DNA from: Siculibacillus lacustris
GTDB taxonomy: Bacteria; Pseudomonadota; Alphaproteobacteria; Rhizobiales; Ancalomicrobiaceae
DNA length: 64,000 nt
NCBI RefSeq assembly: GCF_004328075.1
Contig: NZ_SJFN01000023.1
Coordinates: forward strand, 1-64,000
Direction of reading: 5' to 3'
Positions within the stretch are counted from its first letter, which is position 1, and each line of letters opens with the position of its first letter. The notes beneath the pieces were generated by a model. That model did not search any database and was not told the DNA's origin. It saw nothing but the letters and a program-made list of their open reading frames with translations. Below, in pieces: positions 50,234-59,221 of this stretch. The position numbers and the translations under genes were made by a program.

Positions 50234-50265
50234 AGGGCCGGGGAATCGCGCCCCGGCCCTCGTCT
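50234..50265. terminator. Bidirectional terminator MFS / pit
   Basis: AGGGCCGGGG (50234-50243) pairs perfectly with CCCCGGCCCT (50251-50260) around a 7-nt loop, followed by CGTCTTCG. It lies between convergent genes and may serve both. Confidence 0.8.
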
Positions 50266-50294
50266 TCGATGAAGGCGTCGTTCCGGTCCGCGGT

Positions 50295-51908
50295 TCAGAA
50301 CACCTGGCGGAACAGCGCGTAGAGCGAACCCGACAGCAGGATCGCCACCGGCAGGGTCAGCACCCAGGCCATCAGCAGATTGCGCAAGGTGGCGAGCTGG
50401 AGGCCCGAGCCGTGGGCGGTCATGGTGCCGGCGACGCCCGACGACAACACGTGGGTGGTCGAGACCGGCAGGCCGAGGCCGTCGGCGGCACCGATGGTCG
50501 CCATGGCGACGATCTCGGCGGAGGCTCCCTGCGCATAGGTCAGGTGGGTCTTGCCGATCTTCTCGCCGACGGTGACGACGATGCGCTTCCAGCCGACCAT
50601 GGTGCCGAGGCCGAGCGCGATGGCGACGGCGATCTTGACCCACAGCGGGATGAACTTGGTCGAGTCGTCGAAGGCCTTCTGCAGGGTCTTGATCTTGGCT
50701 TCGGACTGCGCGTCCATGCCGGCGCCGTGGGTCTTCAAGAGGAAGCGCGCGGTCTCGGAGGCGAGGTACATGTCGTTGCGGACGTTGCCGACCGCCGCCG
50801 CCGGGACCTTGCCGAGGGTGCCGTTCTGGGCCACCACGTCGGAGATCTCGAGGGTCAGCTTCTGGAACGAGGCGACCGTGGTGTCGGTGGTCTTGCGGGT
50901 GCGGACGAACTCGGTGAGGTCGGCGCGCACGTCGGCGGCGGCCGGCGCCTTGACGAAGGGCGCCATGGCGACCACCGCGCCGGCCGAGGCCTGCTGATAG
51001 GCGAGGGTGTGGCTCTCCGGCATGGCGCGGTTCAGCGCATAGGCCGTCGGGACCGTGCCGATCAGGATCAACATGATCAGGCCCATGCCCTTCTGACCGT
51101 CGTTGGAACCGTGGAAGAAGGACACGCCGGTGCAGGTGAAGATCAGGATGGCGCGGATCCACCACGGCGGCGGCTGGTGGCCCTTGGGCTCCTCATAGAG
51201 GGCCGGCGACTTGACCAGGAAGCGCAGCACCAGGAACAGCACCGCGGCGCAGACGAAGCCGAACACCGGCGACAGCAGCAGCGAATAGCCGATCTCGGTG
51301 GCCTTGCCCCAGTCGACGCCGGAGGTGCCGTCACGGCCGCGCAGCAGCGCGTTGCCGACGCCGACGCCGATGATCGAGCCGATCATGGTGTGCGACGACG
51401 AGGCCGGGATGCCGAACCACCAGGTCGAGAGGTTCCAGATGATCGCCGCGATCAGCAGGGCGAAGACCATCGCGAAACCGGCGTCGGAGCCGACCTGGAG
51501 GATCAGTTCGACCGGCAGCAGGGTGACGATGCCGAAGGCCACGGCGCCGGTCGAAAAGGCCACGCCGAGGAAGTTCCAGAACCCCGACCACATCACCGCG
51601 ACGTTGGGCGGCAGGGCGTGGGTGTAGATGACGGTGGCGACCGCGTTGGCGGTGTCGTGGAAGCCGTTGACGAACTCGAAGCCGAGGGCGATCACCAGCG
51701 CCACGCCGAGCAGGACGAAGGGCAGGTACGTGGTGGTCGGGGCATCGGCGGCGGTGACGTCGTTCCAGATCGACCAGGCGGTGAACAGGACACCGGCGGT
51801 CAAAAGGCCGACGAACAGGATCAGGGCCGTCGGGCCGAGGCCGGCGTCGAGTTTGGGCTTGGCGCTGCTGTGCGACAATTCGCTCGGAGTCAGGGCAATG
51901 TCCGTCAT
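50295..51908 (-). CDS. pit: Pit-type inorganic phosphate transporter
   Basis: This is a 537-residue PHO4-family symporter of phosphate (often as metal-phosphate) with H+ or Na+. Two PHO4 signatures are present: FEFVNGFHDTANAVATVIYT in the N-terminal half and SFFHGSNDGQKGMGLIM in the C-terminal half, plus GLPVSTTHVLSSGVAG. A large soluble loop (about residues 300-440) between TM blocks makes it longer than the usual 420-500 residues. ATG 51908 is preceded by GAGAGGCG. No Pho box was recognised in the 300 bp upstream. Confidence 0.93.
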   Translation of the reverse strand: MTDIALTPSELSHSSAKPKLDAGLGPTALILFVGLLTAGVLFTAWSIWNDVTAADAPTTTYLPFVLLGVALVIALGFEFVNGFHDTANAVATVIYTHALPPNVAVMWSGFWNFLGVAFSTGAVAFGIVTLLPVELILQVGSDAGFAMVFALLIAAIIWNLSTWWFGIPASSSHTMIGSIIGVGVGNALLRGRDGTSGVDWGKATEIGYSLLLSPVFGFVCAAVLFLVLRFLVKSPALYEEPKGHQPPPWWIRAILIFTCTGVSFFHGSNDGQKGMGLIMLILIGTVPTAYALNRAMPESHTLAYQQASAGAVVAMAPFVKAPAAADVRADLTEFVRTRKTTDTTVASFQKLTLEISDVVAQNGTLGKVPAAAVGNVRNDMYLASETARFLLKTHGAGMDAQSEAKIKTLQKAFDDSTKFIPLWVKIAVAIALGLGTMVGWKRIVVTVGEKIGKTHLTYAQGASAEIVAMATIGAADGLGLPVSTTHVLSSGVAGTMTAHGSGLQLATLRNLLMAWVLTLPVAILLSGSLYALFRQVF

Positions 51909-52208
51909 GAACGCCTCTCTCACACTGAGACCGAGCCGAAGGGCCCGCCCGGTCGACGCCCTTCTTGATCGCCGCATTCGACGACAGGGAAATGACGGAT
52001 GCCGCGCCGGAACACGGCCGGCGACGGCGTAGCTCGGGCGTCGATTTCGTCGAAGGGGCTTTTGGAGAAATGCTATTTCCCGAAAGGTCGGTCTTTCGCA
52101 AAGTCCGGTGGTGCGGGGGCGGCGCCGCTCGTCTAGAACACCCGTTCGGACCAGCGATCGTGGGGTGACGATCGCGGACCCTCGTCATCGGTCGGAGGAG
52201 CCGGATCC

Positions 52209-52508
52209 ATGCAGGTCGTCACCGCCAACCGTCTGATCGACGGACGCGTCGTGTTCCGTGGCGCCGACGGCGGCTGGGTCGAGACGATCGGCGCGGCGGT
52301 GGTGCTCGAGGAGGGCGCGGCGGCCGCGGCGGTGGCGGCGTCGGCGGCCGACGTCGCGGCGCGGCTGATCGTCGAGCCCTATGCGATCGACGTGGCGACC
52401 GAGGCCGCGGCGATCGTGCCGCGCACCATGCGCGAACGAATCCGCGCCTCCGGGCCGACCGCCGGGTCGGAAGCCGTAGCGCTCGCCGCCCTCGGCCGCG
52501 ACGCCTGA
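52209..52508 (+). CDS. DUF2849 protein of the sulfite-reduction operon
   Basis: This small 99-residue protein (MQVVTANRLIDGRVVF ... LIVEPYAIDV) fits the DUF2849 family encoded immediately before cysI in many alphaproteobacteria. Its function is not established; a role in siroheme or sulfite reductase assembly is often guessed. cysG, which often precedes it, is absent here. cysI follows 22 bp later. Confidence 0.82.
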   Translation: MQVVTANRLIDGRVVFRGADGGWVETIGAAVVLEEGAAAAAVAASAADVAARLIVEPYAIDVATEAAAIVPRTMRERIRASGPTAGSEAVALAALGRDA

Positions 52509-52530
52509 CACCTCGCACTGCGGAGCGATC

Positions 52531-54192
52531 ATGTACGTCTACGACGCCTTCGATCATCGGTTCGTCGCGGCTCGCGTGGCGCAGTTCCGCGACCAGGTGA
52601 ACCGGCGGCTGTCCGGCGAGCTCACGGAAGAGCAGTTCCGGCCGCTGCGGCTGATGAACGGCGTCTATCTGCAGCTCCATGCCTACATGTTGCGGGTGGC
52701 GATCCCCTACGGCACCCTGTCGAGCCGGCAGATGCGGCGGCTCGCCCACATCGCGCGGGTCTGGGACAAGGGCTACGGCCATTTCACCACGCGCCAGAAC
52801 ATCCAGTTCAACTGGCCGAAGCTCGAGGCGATCCCGGACATCCTGGAGGCGCTCGCCGACGTCGAGATGCACGCCATCCAGACTTCGGGCAACTGCATCC
52901 GCAACGTCACCGCCGACCATTTCGCCGGGGCCGATCCGGACGAAGTCGCCGATCCCCGGCCCTATGCCGAGATCCTTCGGCAGTGGTCGTCGCTGCACCC
53001 GGAGTTCACCTACCTGCCGCGCAAGTTCAAGATCGCGGTGACCGGGGCGGCCGCCGATCGGGCGGCGATCCGTTTCCACGACATCGGTCTCGTCGTGGTG
53101 CGCAACGCCGCCGGCGAAATCGGCTTCGAGGTTCACGTCGGCGGCGGCATGGGGCGCACGCCCTTCGTCGCCTGGAAGCTCAAGGACTTCCTGCCCCAGG
53201 CCGACCTGCTCAGCTACGTCGAGGCGATCCTCAGGGTCTACAATCTCTACGGACGGCGCGACAACAAGTACAAGGCGCGGATCAAGATCCTGCTGCACGA
53301 GGCCGGGCTCGACAAGATCCGCGCCGAGGTCGAGGCCGAATGGGCCGAGATCCGCGACGGCGCCCTGAAGCTCGCGCCCGCCGACGTCGCGGCGATCGCC
53401 GCGCAGTTCGCGCCGCCGGTGTTCGCCGAGCGGGTGCCCGAGAGCGCGATCGAGGCGGCGGCGAGCGCCGCAGATGCGGGTTTCGCGCGCTGGGTGGCGA
53501 GCAACGTGCGGCCGCATCGGGTCGCCGGCCACGCCTCGGTGACGATTTCCCTCAAACCCATCGGCGGCGTGCCGGGCGACGCCACCGCCGAGCAGATGGA
53601 GGCGGTCGCGACCCTCGCCGACGCCCACGGCTTCGGCGAGATCCGGGTCAGCCATCGCCAGAATCTGATCCTGCCGCACGTCGCCCGCGACGATCTGCCC
53701 GCGCTGTACGCCGGACTGGTCGCCGCCGGGCTCGCCACCGCCAATGCCGGGCTGATCACCGACACCATCACCTGCCCCGGCCTCGATTTCTGCGCGCTGG
53801 CCAATGCCCGTTCGATCCCGATCGCCCAGGAGATCTCGACCCGGCTCGGCGATGCGGCGCGCCAGGCCGAGATCGGGCCGCTGGAGATCAAGATCTCCGG
53901 CTGCATCAACGCCTGCGGCCATCACCACGTCGGCCACATCGGCATCCTCGGGGTCGACCGCAAGGGCCGCGAATTCTACCAGATCACGCTCGGCGGCTCG
54001 GCCGACGAACAGGCGGCGATCGGCGACAGCGCCGGCCCGGGCTTCTGGCCCGAAGAGGTGCCGGGTGCGGTCGAGACCCTGGTCGCGACCTATCTGGCGC
54101 TCCGCAGCGATCCGGCCGAGACCTTCCTCGCCACCTATCGGCGGGTTGGCCTCGCGCCGTTCAGGGAGGCGCTCGACCATGGGGCGCGTTGA
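52531..54192 (+). CDS. cysI: Sulfite reductase hemoprotein (ferredoxin-type)
   Basis: This is a 553-residue siroheme/[4Fe-4S] reductase that reduces sulfite to sulfide with six electrons. The cluster ligands are C415 and C421 (TCPGLDFC) and C458 and C462 (GCINACGHH), the last bridging to siroheme. Two ferrite-reductase half-domain repeats are visible (IPYGTLSSRQMRRLAHI; QNIQFNWPKL). It is followed, with a 14-nt overlap, by cysH. Nitrite reductase activity cannot be excluded, but the operon indicates sulfite. Confidence 0.93.
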   Translation: MYVYDAFDHRFVAARVAQFRDQVNRRLSGELTEEQFRPLRLMNGVYLQLHAYMLRVAIPYGTLSSRQMRRLAHIARVWDKGYGHFTTRQNIQFNWPKLEAIPDILEALADVEMHAIQTSGNCIRNVTADHFAGADPDEVADPRPYAEILRQWSSLHPEFTYLPRKFKIAVTGAAADRAAIRFHDIGLVVVRNAAGEIGFEVHVGGGMGRTPFVAWKLKDFLPQADLLSYVEAILRVYNLYGRRDNKYKARIKILLHEAGLDKIRAEVEAEWAEIRDGALKLAPADVAAIAAQFAPPVFAERVPESAIEAAASAADAGFARWVASNVRPHRVAGHASVTISLKPIGGVPGDATAEQMEAVATLADAHGFGEIRVSHRQNLILPHVARDDLPALYAGLVAAGLATANAGLITDTITCPGLDFCALANARSIPIAQEISTRLGDAARQAEIGPLEIKISGCINACGHHHVGHIGILGVDRKGREFYQITLGGSADEQAAIGDSAGPGFWPEEVPGAVETLVATYLALRSDPAETFLATYRRVGLAPFREALDHGAR

Positions 54193-54961
54193 GCTGATCG
54201 GCAGCGGCGAAGGCGCCCGGCCGGTTACCGCGGCGGCGGCTGCCGCCGCGGCGCAGGCGGCCGAACTCGAGGCGGCGTACGGTGCGCTGCCGAGCCACGA
54301 CCTGATCCGCCTCGCCGCCGAACGGCTGTTTGCCGGCCGCATCGCGGTGGTGTCGTCGTTCGGGGCGGAATCGGCGGTACTGCTCGATCTGATCGCCGAG
54401 GTCGATCCCGGCCTGCCGGTGCTGTTCGTCGACACCGACAAACTGTTCGGCGAGACGCTGCGCTACCGCGATCGGTTGGTGCGGCACCTCGGGCTCACCG
54501 ACGTGCGGACCCTGTCGCCCGATCCGACCGAAGTGGCGGCGGCCGATCCCATGGGCGTCCTGTGGCATGCCGACGCCGACGCCTGCTGCCATGTGCGCAA
54601 GGTGGTGCCGCTGGCGCGCGCCGTCGCCGGGTTCGACGCGTGGTTCTCTGGGCGCAAGCGTTTCCAGGCGGCGACGCGGGCGACGATCCCGACCTTCGAG
54701 GCCGACGGGCCGCGGATCAAGATCAATCCGCTGGCTTCGTGGACGCCGGAGCGGCTCGCCGAACGGGTGGCGCTGCGCGACCTGCCGGCCCATCCGCTGG
54801 TGGCGCAGGGCTATCCGTCGATCGGCTGCATGCCCTGCACCGACCGGGTGGCGGAGAGCGAAGATGCCCGCGCCGGCCGGTGGCGCGGTCAGGAAAAGAT
54901 CGAATGCGGCATTCATCTCGGCCTCTCGGCCCTGGACGAACTCGACGGCAGCGGGATCTGA
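54179..54961 (+). CDS. cysH: Adenylyl-sulfate (APS) reductase, 4Fe-4S type
   Basis: CysH reduces activated sulfate to sulfite with thioredoxin. The 260 residues include the PP-loop-like SSFGAESAVLL, cluster cysteines C136-C137 (ADACCHVRK) and C217/C220 (IGCMPC), and the catalytic C243 in the C-terminal ECGIHLG. The CC...CxxC set marks the 4Fe-4S form that uses APS rather than PAPS, as in plants and many alphaproteobacteria. Its start overlaps the cysI end. Confidence 0.93.
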   Translation: MGRVELIGSGEGARPVTAAAAAAAAQAAELEAAYGALPSHDLIRLAAERLFAGRIAVVSSFGAESAVLLDLIAEVDPGLPVLFVDTDKLFGETLRYRDRLVRHLGLTDVRTLSPDPTEVAAADPMGVLWHADADACCHVRKVVPLARAVAGFDAWFSGRKRFQAATRATIPTFEADGPRIKINPLASWTPERLAERVALRDLPAHPLVAQGYPSIGCMPCTDRVAESEDARAGRWRGQEKIECGIHLGLSALDELDGSGI

Positions 54962-54965
54962 GGCG

Positions 54966-55469
54966 ATGAGCGACATCTTTCGCGACGGGGCGTTCCAGCC
55001 CGACACCCGACCGATCCTCGCCGACGACGCGGCCGTCGGGGCGGGCGCGGTCTTCGTCTCCAAGGCGCGGTTCCTCGCCGAACGAGCGGCGTTGCGCCCC
55101 CGCGGCGCGGACGTCGGGGTGGTGCTGGAGCCCGGCGACCGGCTCGACGACCTCGCCGAGGATCTCGCGTGGATCGGCGCGCTGGCGGTGGACTTCCCGA
55201 AGTTCGGCGACGGGCGCGGCTATTCGCTCGCCCGTCTCGCCCGCGATCGCTACGGCTTCACCGGCGAGATCCGGGCGATCGGCGACATCCTGCTCGATCA
55301 GGTCGAGGCGCTGCTGCGGGTCGGCTTCGACACGCTGGTGATCACCCATGCGCCGACCCGGGCGCGGCTCGCCGCGGGACTCGTGCCGAACCTCGCGGTG
55401 CGCTATCAACCGGTGGGCGTCGACGGCGAGACCGCGGTCCCGGGGCGGCCCTGGGTGTTCCGTCGGTGA
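54966..55469 (+). CDS. DUF934 protein of the sulfur operon
   Basis: This 167-residue protein (SDIFRDGAFQPD ... VDFPKFGDGRGYSLARL) matches the DUF934 family, nearly always found beside cysH/cysI. It has been proposed as an oxidoreductase-related or assembly factor, but no activity is proven. It begins 4 bp after cysH and is followed by the ferredoxin gene. Confidence 0.87.
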   Translation: MSDIFRDGAFQPDTRPILADDAAVGAGAVFVSKARFLAERAALRPRGADVGVVLEPGDRLDDLAEDLAWIGALAVDFPKFGDGRGYSLARLARDRYGFTGEIRAIGDILLDQVEALLRVGFDTLVITHAPTRARLAAGLVPNLAVRYQPVGVDGETAVPGRPWVFRR

Positions 55470-55551
55470 CGGGTCAATCGCCCGATGCGAGCGCAGTCTA
55501 GCCCGCCGATCCCCCCGAGGGGCGCGCGCGGCCGGTGAGAGGATTCCCCAC

Positions 55552-55938
55552 ATGGACGGACCGGTGGACGAGGCGATCGGCGGCGATCCCTGCGATCCCT
55601 ACGACGACGGTGTCATCGAGATCCGGGTCACCGATTTCGCCGGTGAAGTCCATGCCCTGAAGGCGATCGACGGCTGGCGGGTGATGGAGGTGATCCGCGA
55701 CTGGGGTCTGCCGATCAAGGCGGAATGCGGCGGCGCCTGCGCCTGCGGCACCTGCCACGTCTATGTCGATCCGCAATGGGTCGACAAGCTGCCGCCGCCG
55801 ACCGACGAAGAGATGGACCAACTCGACCAGATCTATGCGGTCCAGGAGAATTCGCGCCTGTCCTGTCAGATCCTGACGGCGCAGGAGCTCGACGGATTGG
55901 AACTGCAATTGGCGCCGGGCAGCGAGGTCGACGGATGA
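55552..55938 (+). CDS. 2Fe-2S ferredoxin (plant/adrenodoxin-like fold)
   Basis: A 128-residue [2Fe-2S] ferredoxin with ligands C59, C65, C68 (ECGGACACGTCHV) and C105 (RLSCQI), the C-x5-C-x2-C...C spacing of adrenodoxin-type proteins. It stands 82 bp after the DUF934 gene on the same strand, so it is a natural electron donor for the ferredoxin-type sulfite reductase; that link is inference. Its stop overlaps the NUDIX start (ATGA). Confidence 0.9.
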   Translation: MDGPVDEAIGGDPCDPYDDGVIEIRVTDFAGEVHALKAIDGWRVMEVIRDWGLPIKAECGGACACGTCHVYVDPQWVDKLPPPTDEEMDQLDQIYAVQENSRLSCQILTAQELDGLELQLAPGSEVDG

Positions 55939-56552
55939 CCGACGGAACGGACGAAAAGCGCCCGCCCTTCGAGGTCGTCGCGCGCGAGATCGTATGGAAG
56001 GGCTTCTGTACCCTCGAGCGCGTCACCTTCGATCATCGCACGGTCAGCGGCCGGCTCAACCGCGCGACCTTCGAGGTCGAGTTCCACGGCCACGCCGGGG
56101 CGGTGCTGCCCTACGATCCGGTGCGGCGCGAGGCGGTGCTGGTGCGCCAGTTGCGCCTGCCGCAGGCGCTGCAGGGCGACGACCCGATGAGCCTGGAGAT
56201 CATCGCCGGCCTGCTCGACAAGGCGAGCGAAGATCCGGAAGAGACGGTGCGCCGCGAGGCGATGGAGGAGGCGGGGCTGGTGCTCGGCCGCCTCGAGAGC
56301 CTCGGGCCGGTGCGCTCGTCGCCGGGGGTGTTCGGCGAGAAGGTGTGGATCTACCTCGCCGAGGTCGATCTCGCCAACGCGCGGGTCGCCGACGGCGGCG
56401 GGCTCGACCACGAGGGCGAGGCGATCGAGGTGGTGGTGCTGCCGCTCGCCGATCTCGCCCGGCTGGCCGACGCCGGCGCGGCGGTCGACATGAAGACGCT
56501 GTGCGCGATCCAGACCCTGCGGCTCCGGCGTCCCGAACTCTTCGCCGGCTGA
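55935..56552 (+). CDS. NUDIX hydrolase, ADP-sugar pyrophosphatase-like
   Basis: This is a 205-residue NUDIX protein resembling NudF-type ADP-ribose pyrophosphatases. The box reads GLLDKASEDPEETVRREAMEEAGL: the catalytic REAMEEAG helix is intact, but the loop from the first Gly to the first Glu is six residues instead of the usual five. The start overlaps the ferredoxin stop, so it belongs to the sulfur operon transcript; a link to adenylylated sulfur intermediates (APS) is conceivable but unproven. Confidence 0.88.
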   Translation: MTDGTDEKRPPFEVVAREIVWKGFCTLERVTFDHRTVSGRLNRATFEVEFHGHAGAVLPYDPVRREAVLVRQLRLPQALQGDDPMSLEIIAGLLDKASEDPEETVRREAMEEAGLVLGRLESLGPVRSSPGVFGEKVWIYLAEVDLANARVADGGGLDHEGEAIEVVVLPLADLARLADAGAAVDMKTLCAIQTLRLRRPELFAG

Positions 56553-56609
56553 GGTCGCGGCGGGCACGATCGGGCCGCGCGAAACCGGGGACGGCGGCCG
56601 CCTTGCCTC

Positions 56610-56638
56610 TTGCACAACCCCTGTCGATCCATGATATG
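56610..56638 (+). promoter_or_regulatory. Candidate promoter of SRP RNA
   Basis: TTGCAC (56610-56615) and GATATG (56633-56638) are spaced by 17 nt, placing the start around 56646-56649, just where the RNA helix begins. Confidence 0.5.
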
Positions 56639-56648
56639 AGATCCCCGG

Positions 56649-56740
56649 GAGGTCGGCGGTGGACGTTGTCACTCGCCGACCGGGTCAGGACCGGAAGGTA
56701 GCAGCCCAGACGAGTCGGACGCGGGTCGCGCGTCGGCCTC
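56649..56740 (+). ncRNA. ffs: Signal recognition particle RNA (4.5S type)
   Basis: The conserved SRP domain IV core is present: GGTCAGGACCGGAAGGTAGC. The distal helix is closed by GAGGTCGGC (56649-56657) pairing, with two wobbles, to GTCGGCCTC (56732-56740). The 92-nt length fits the small bacterial 4.5S RNA that binds Ffh for co-translational targeting. Position directly upstream of dnaX is the standard alphaproteobacterial arrangement. Confidence 0.92.
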
Positions 56741-56851
56741 CTTCTTCGTCGCACGGACGGCCGTCCCGCGCGTCGGCCGCAGGGCCGGCGGCAGGTCCTC
56801 GTTTCGAACCGGTGCCGGTCGCGGGTTCGACGTCATGGAGAGAGGCGCCGC

Positions 56852-58792
56852 ATGGACGGTCTGTTCCCGCCCGACGCCGCGCCGCGCGCCGCCGCCCCCG
56901 GCGTCTATCGGGTGCTCGCCCGCAAATATCGCCCGGCGACCTTTGAGGATCTGATCGGCCAGGAGCCGATGGTCCGCACCCTCTCCAACGCCTTCCAGAT
57001 CGGTCGCATCGCCCAGGGCTACATGCTCACCGGCGTGCGCGGGGTCGGCAAGACCACCACCGCGCGGATCCTGGCGCGGGCGCTCAACTATGAGATCCCC
57101 GGCAAGATCGACCGGCCGACCATCGACATGCCGGAGCTCGGCATTCACTGCAAGGCGATCATGGAAGGTCGCCACGTCGACGTCATCGAGATGGACGCGG
57201 CGTCGCACACCTCGATCAACGACATTCGCGAGATCACCGACGCCTCGCGCTACAAGCCGGTGTCGGCGCGGACCAAGGTCTACATCATCGACGAAGTGCA
57301 CATGCTGTCGACGGCGGCGTTCAACGGCCTGTTGAAGACGCTCGAGGAACCGCCGGAGCACGTCAAGTTCATCTTCGCCACCACCGAGATCCGCAAGGTG
57401 CCGGTGACCGTGCTGTCGCGTTGCCAGCGCTTCGATCTGCGCCGCATCGAGACCGAGGTGTTGATCCGCCATCTCGCCAAGATCGCCGTCGCCGAGACGG
57501 TGGAGATCGACGACGAGGCCTTGAAGCTGGTGGCGCGTGCCGCCGAAGGGTCGGTGCGCGACGGCTTGTCGCTACTCGATCAGGCGATCGCCCATGGCGA
57601 GGGGCGGATCGAGGCGGCGATGGTACGCGAGATGCTCGGGCTCGCCGATCGGGCGCGGGTGATCGATCTGTTCGAACACGTGATGCGCGGCGAGGCGGCG
57701 GCGGCGCTGGCCGAGATCCGGGCGCAATACGACGTCGGCGCCGACCCGGCGGTGGTGATCGCCGATCTCGCCGAATTCGTGCATCTGGTCACCCGGCTGA
57801 AGCTGGTGCCGGAGGCCGCCGACGACGCCGCGGCGACCGAGGACGAGCGGGTGCGCGGCCGTTTCTTCGCCGAGGGCCTGTCGCTCCGGGTGTTGTCGCG
57901 GGCTTGGCAGATGCTGTTGAAGGGTTTCGAGGAGGTCAAGCAGGCGCCCCGGGCACTCGCCGCCGCCGAGATGCTGCTGGTCCGCCTGACCCACGCCTCC
58001 GAGCTGCCGACCCCGGACGAGGCCCTGCGTGCCTGGCGCGACGGCGCCGTACCGGGCGGGTCTTCAGGTGGCGGATCGGCGCCGCGCGGCAGTGCGCCGG
58101 CGCCCACGGCGAGCGGGCCGGCGGCGATCGGCCAGATGCGCAGCGGCGCGGCGATGCAGCGCCAACCGGCGCGCGAGGGCGAGGTCGAGGCCTTCGCCCC
58201 GGCGTTGGCGGAGCCGCGGGTCACCCCGGCCGCCGAGGTGCTCGGCCGCGCCGAGACCGCGGAGCCGGTCCCCGGGCCGCGGCTGGTCGCCTCCAACGAG
58301 ACCCCGACGGTGCGGGCGGCGCGGCCGAAGCCGGCGCTGGTGCTCGCCTCGCTCGCCGACGTCGCGGCGCTCGCCGCCGAGAAGCGCGACGTGCGGCTGA
58401 AGATGGCGATCGAGCGGCAGATGCGGCCGGTCGGCTTCGAGGAGGGCCGCATCGACGTGTCGCTGACGCCCGATGCGCCGCACGGGCTCGCCCAGGATCT
58501 CGCCCGCAAGCTCACCGAATGGACCGGCGAGCGCTGGGTGGTGGCGCTGTCGCGCGAGGAGGGCGGCGTCACGCTGGCCGAAGAGCGCGACGCGGCGCGC
58601 AGCCGGCTGGTCGCCGACGCCCGCGCCGATCCGCTGGTGGCGGCGGTGCTGAAACGGTTTCCCGGTTCCCACATCGTCGACGTGCGGATGTTGGTGGCCG
58701 AAGGCGCAGAAGACGCCGCGGCGCCCGATGCGGCTCCCGAGCCGATCGCCGGGACGGGCGAGGACGATCCGGGCTGGATGCCGGACGACTGA
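56852..58792 (+). CDS. dnaX: DNA polymerase III subunits tau/gamma
   Basis: DnaX is the clamp-loader ATPase. The 646 residues contain Walker A GVRGVGKT (61-68), Walker B YIIDEVHML, sensor-1 FATTEIRKVP, SRC-type Arg finger CQRFDLRR, domain III to about 370, a Pro/Ala linker and a C-terminal tau domain. The zinc-finger cysteines normally placed between Walker A and B are mostly absent: the region reads RPTIDMPELGIHCKAI, with a single Cys. Relatives in Hyphomicrobiales show the same, as I recall. No clear slippery sequence for a gamma frameshift is visible. Confidence 0.95.
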   Translation: MDGLFPPDAAPRAAAPGVYRVLARKYRPATFEDLIGQEPMVRTLSNAFQIGRIAQGYMLTGVRGVGKTTTARILARALNYEIPGKIDRPTIDMPELGIHCKAIMEGRHVDVIEMDAASHTSINDIREITDASRYKPVSARTKVYIIDEVHMLSTAAFNGLLKTLEEPPEHVKFIFATTEIRKVPVTVLSRCQRFDLRRIETEVLIRHLAKIAVAETVEIDDEALKLVARAAEGSVRDGLSLLDQAIAHGEGRIEAAMVREMLGLADRARVIDLFEHVMRGEAAAALAEIRAQYDVGADPAVVIADLAEFVHLVTRLKLVPEAADDAAATEDERVRGRFFAEGLSLRVLSRAWQMLLKGFEEVKQAPRALAAAEMLLVRLTHASELPTPDEALRAWRDGAVPGGSSGGGSAPRGSAPAPTASGPAAIGQMRSGAAMQRQPAREGEVEAFAPALAEPRVTPAAEVLGRAETAEPVPGPRLVASNETPTVRAARPKPALVLASLADVAALAAEKRDVRLKMAIERQMRPVGFEEGRIDVSLTPDAPHGLAQDLARKLTEWTGERWVVALSREEGGVTLAEERDAARSRLVADARADPLVAAVLKRFPGSHIVDVRMLVAEGAEDAAAPDAAPEPIAGTGEDDPGWMPDD

Positions 58793-58811
58793 CGGGACAA
58801 GCGAGGACCGC

Positions 58812-59132
58812 ATGGACTTTCTGAAGATGATGAGCAAAGCCAAGGAGATGCAGGCCAAGATGGCCGGTCTCCAGGACGAGTTGGCGACGATTTCGGTGAC
58901 CGGCACGTCGGGCGGCGGGCTGGTGGTGGTGACCATCACCGGCAAGGGGGCGCTGCAGTCGGTGAAGATCGATCCGTCCCTGCTCAAGCCCGAGGAGGGC
59001 GAGATCGTCGAGGATCTGATCGTCGCCGCCCATGCCGACGCCCACGCCAAGGCGGAAGTGGCGATCGCCGAGAAGATGGCCCAGATGAGCGGCGACCTCG
59101 GCCTGCCGCCGGGGTTCAAGCTGCCGTTCTGA
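58812..59132 (+). CDS. ybaB: YbaB/EbfC nucleoid-associated protein
   Basis: This 106-residue dimeric DNA-binding protein compacts DNA. The start MDFLKMMSKAKEMQAKMAG, the GGGLVVVTITGKGAL strand and the C-terminal MSGDLGLPPGFKLPF are family hallmarks. It follows dnaX by 19 bp. recR, usually next, is separated here by about 870 bp and a terminator. Confidence 0.95.
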   Translation: MDFLKMMSKAKEMQAKMAGLQDELATISVTGTSGGGLVVVTITGKGALQSVKIDPSLLKPEEGEIVEDLIVAAHADAHAKAEVAIAEKMAQMSGDLGLPPGFKLPF

Positions 59133-59156
59133 TCGCGGTGCCGAGCGCCGACGTAC

Positions 59157-59195
59157 GAAGGCCGGCCGCCGCGGGAACGCGGGGTCGGCCTTCGC
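59157..59195 (+). terminator. Strong hairpin terminator after ybaB
   Basis: GAAGGCCGGCC (59157-59167) pairs over eleven positions (one wobble) with GGTCGGCCTTC (59183-59193), and the loop carries a further CGCG/CGCG stem. It ends the dnaX-ybaB transcript before recR. Confidence 0.75.
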
Positions 59196-59221
59196 CGTCG
59201 GATGAAGCGGGTGTCGTTCGC

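Noticed and set aside
56806-56850. tRNA-like GGTTCGA sequences near dnaX
   Set aside because: No cloverleaf arms or CCA-side stem could be formed; no tRNA was found anywhere in the window.
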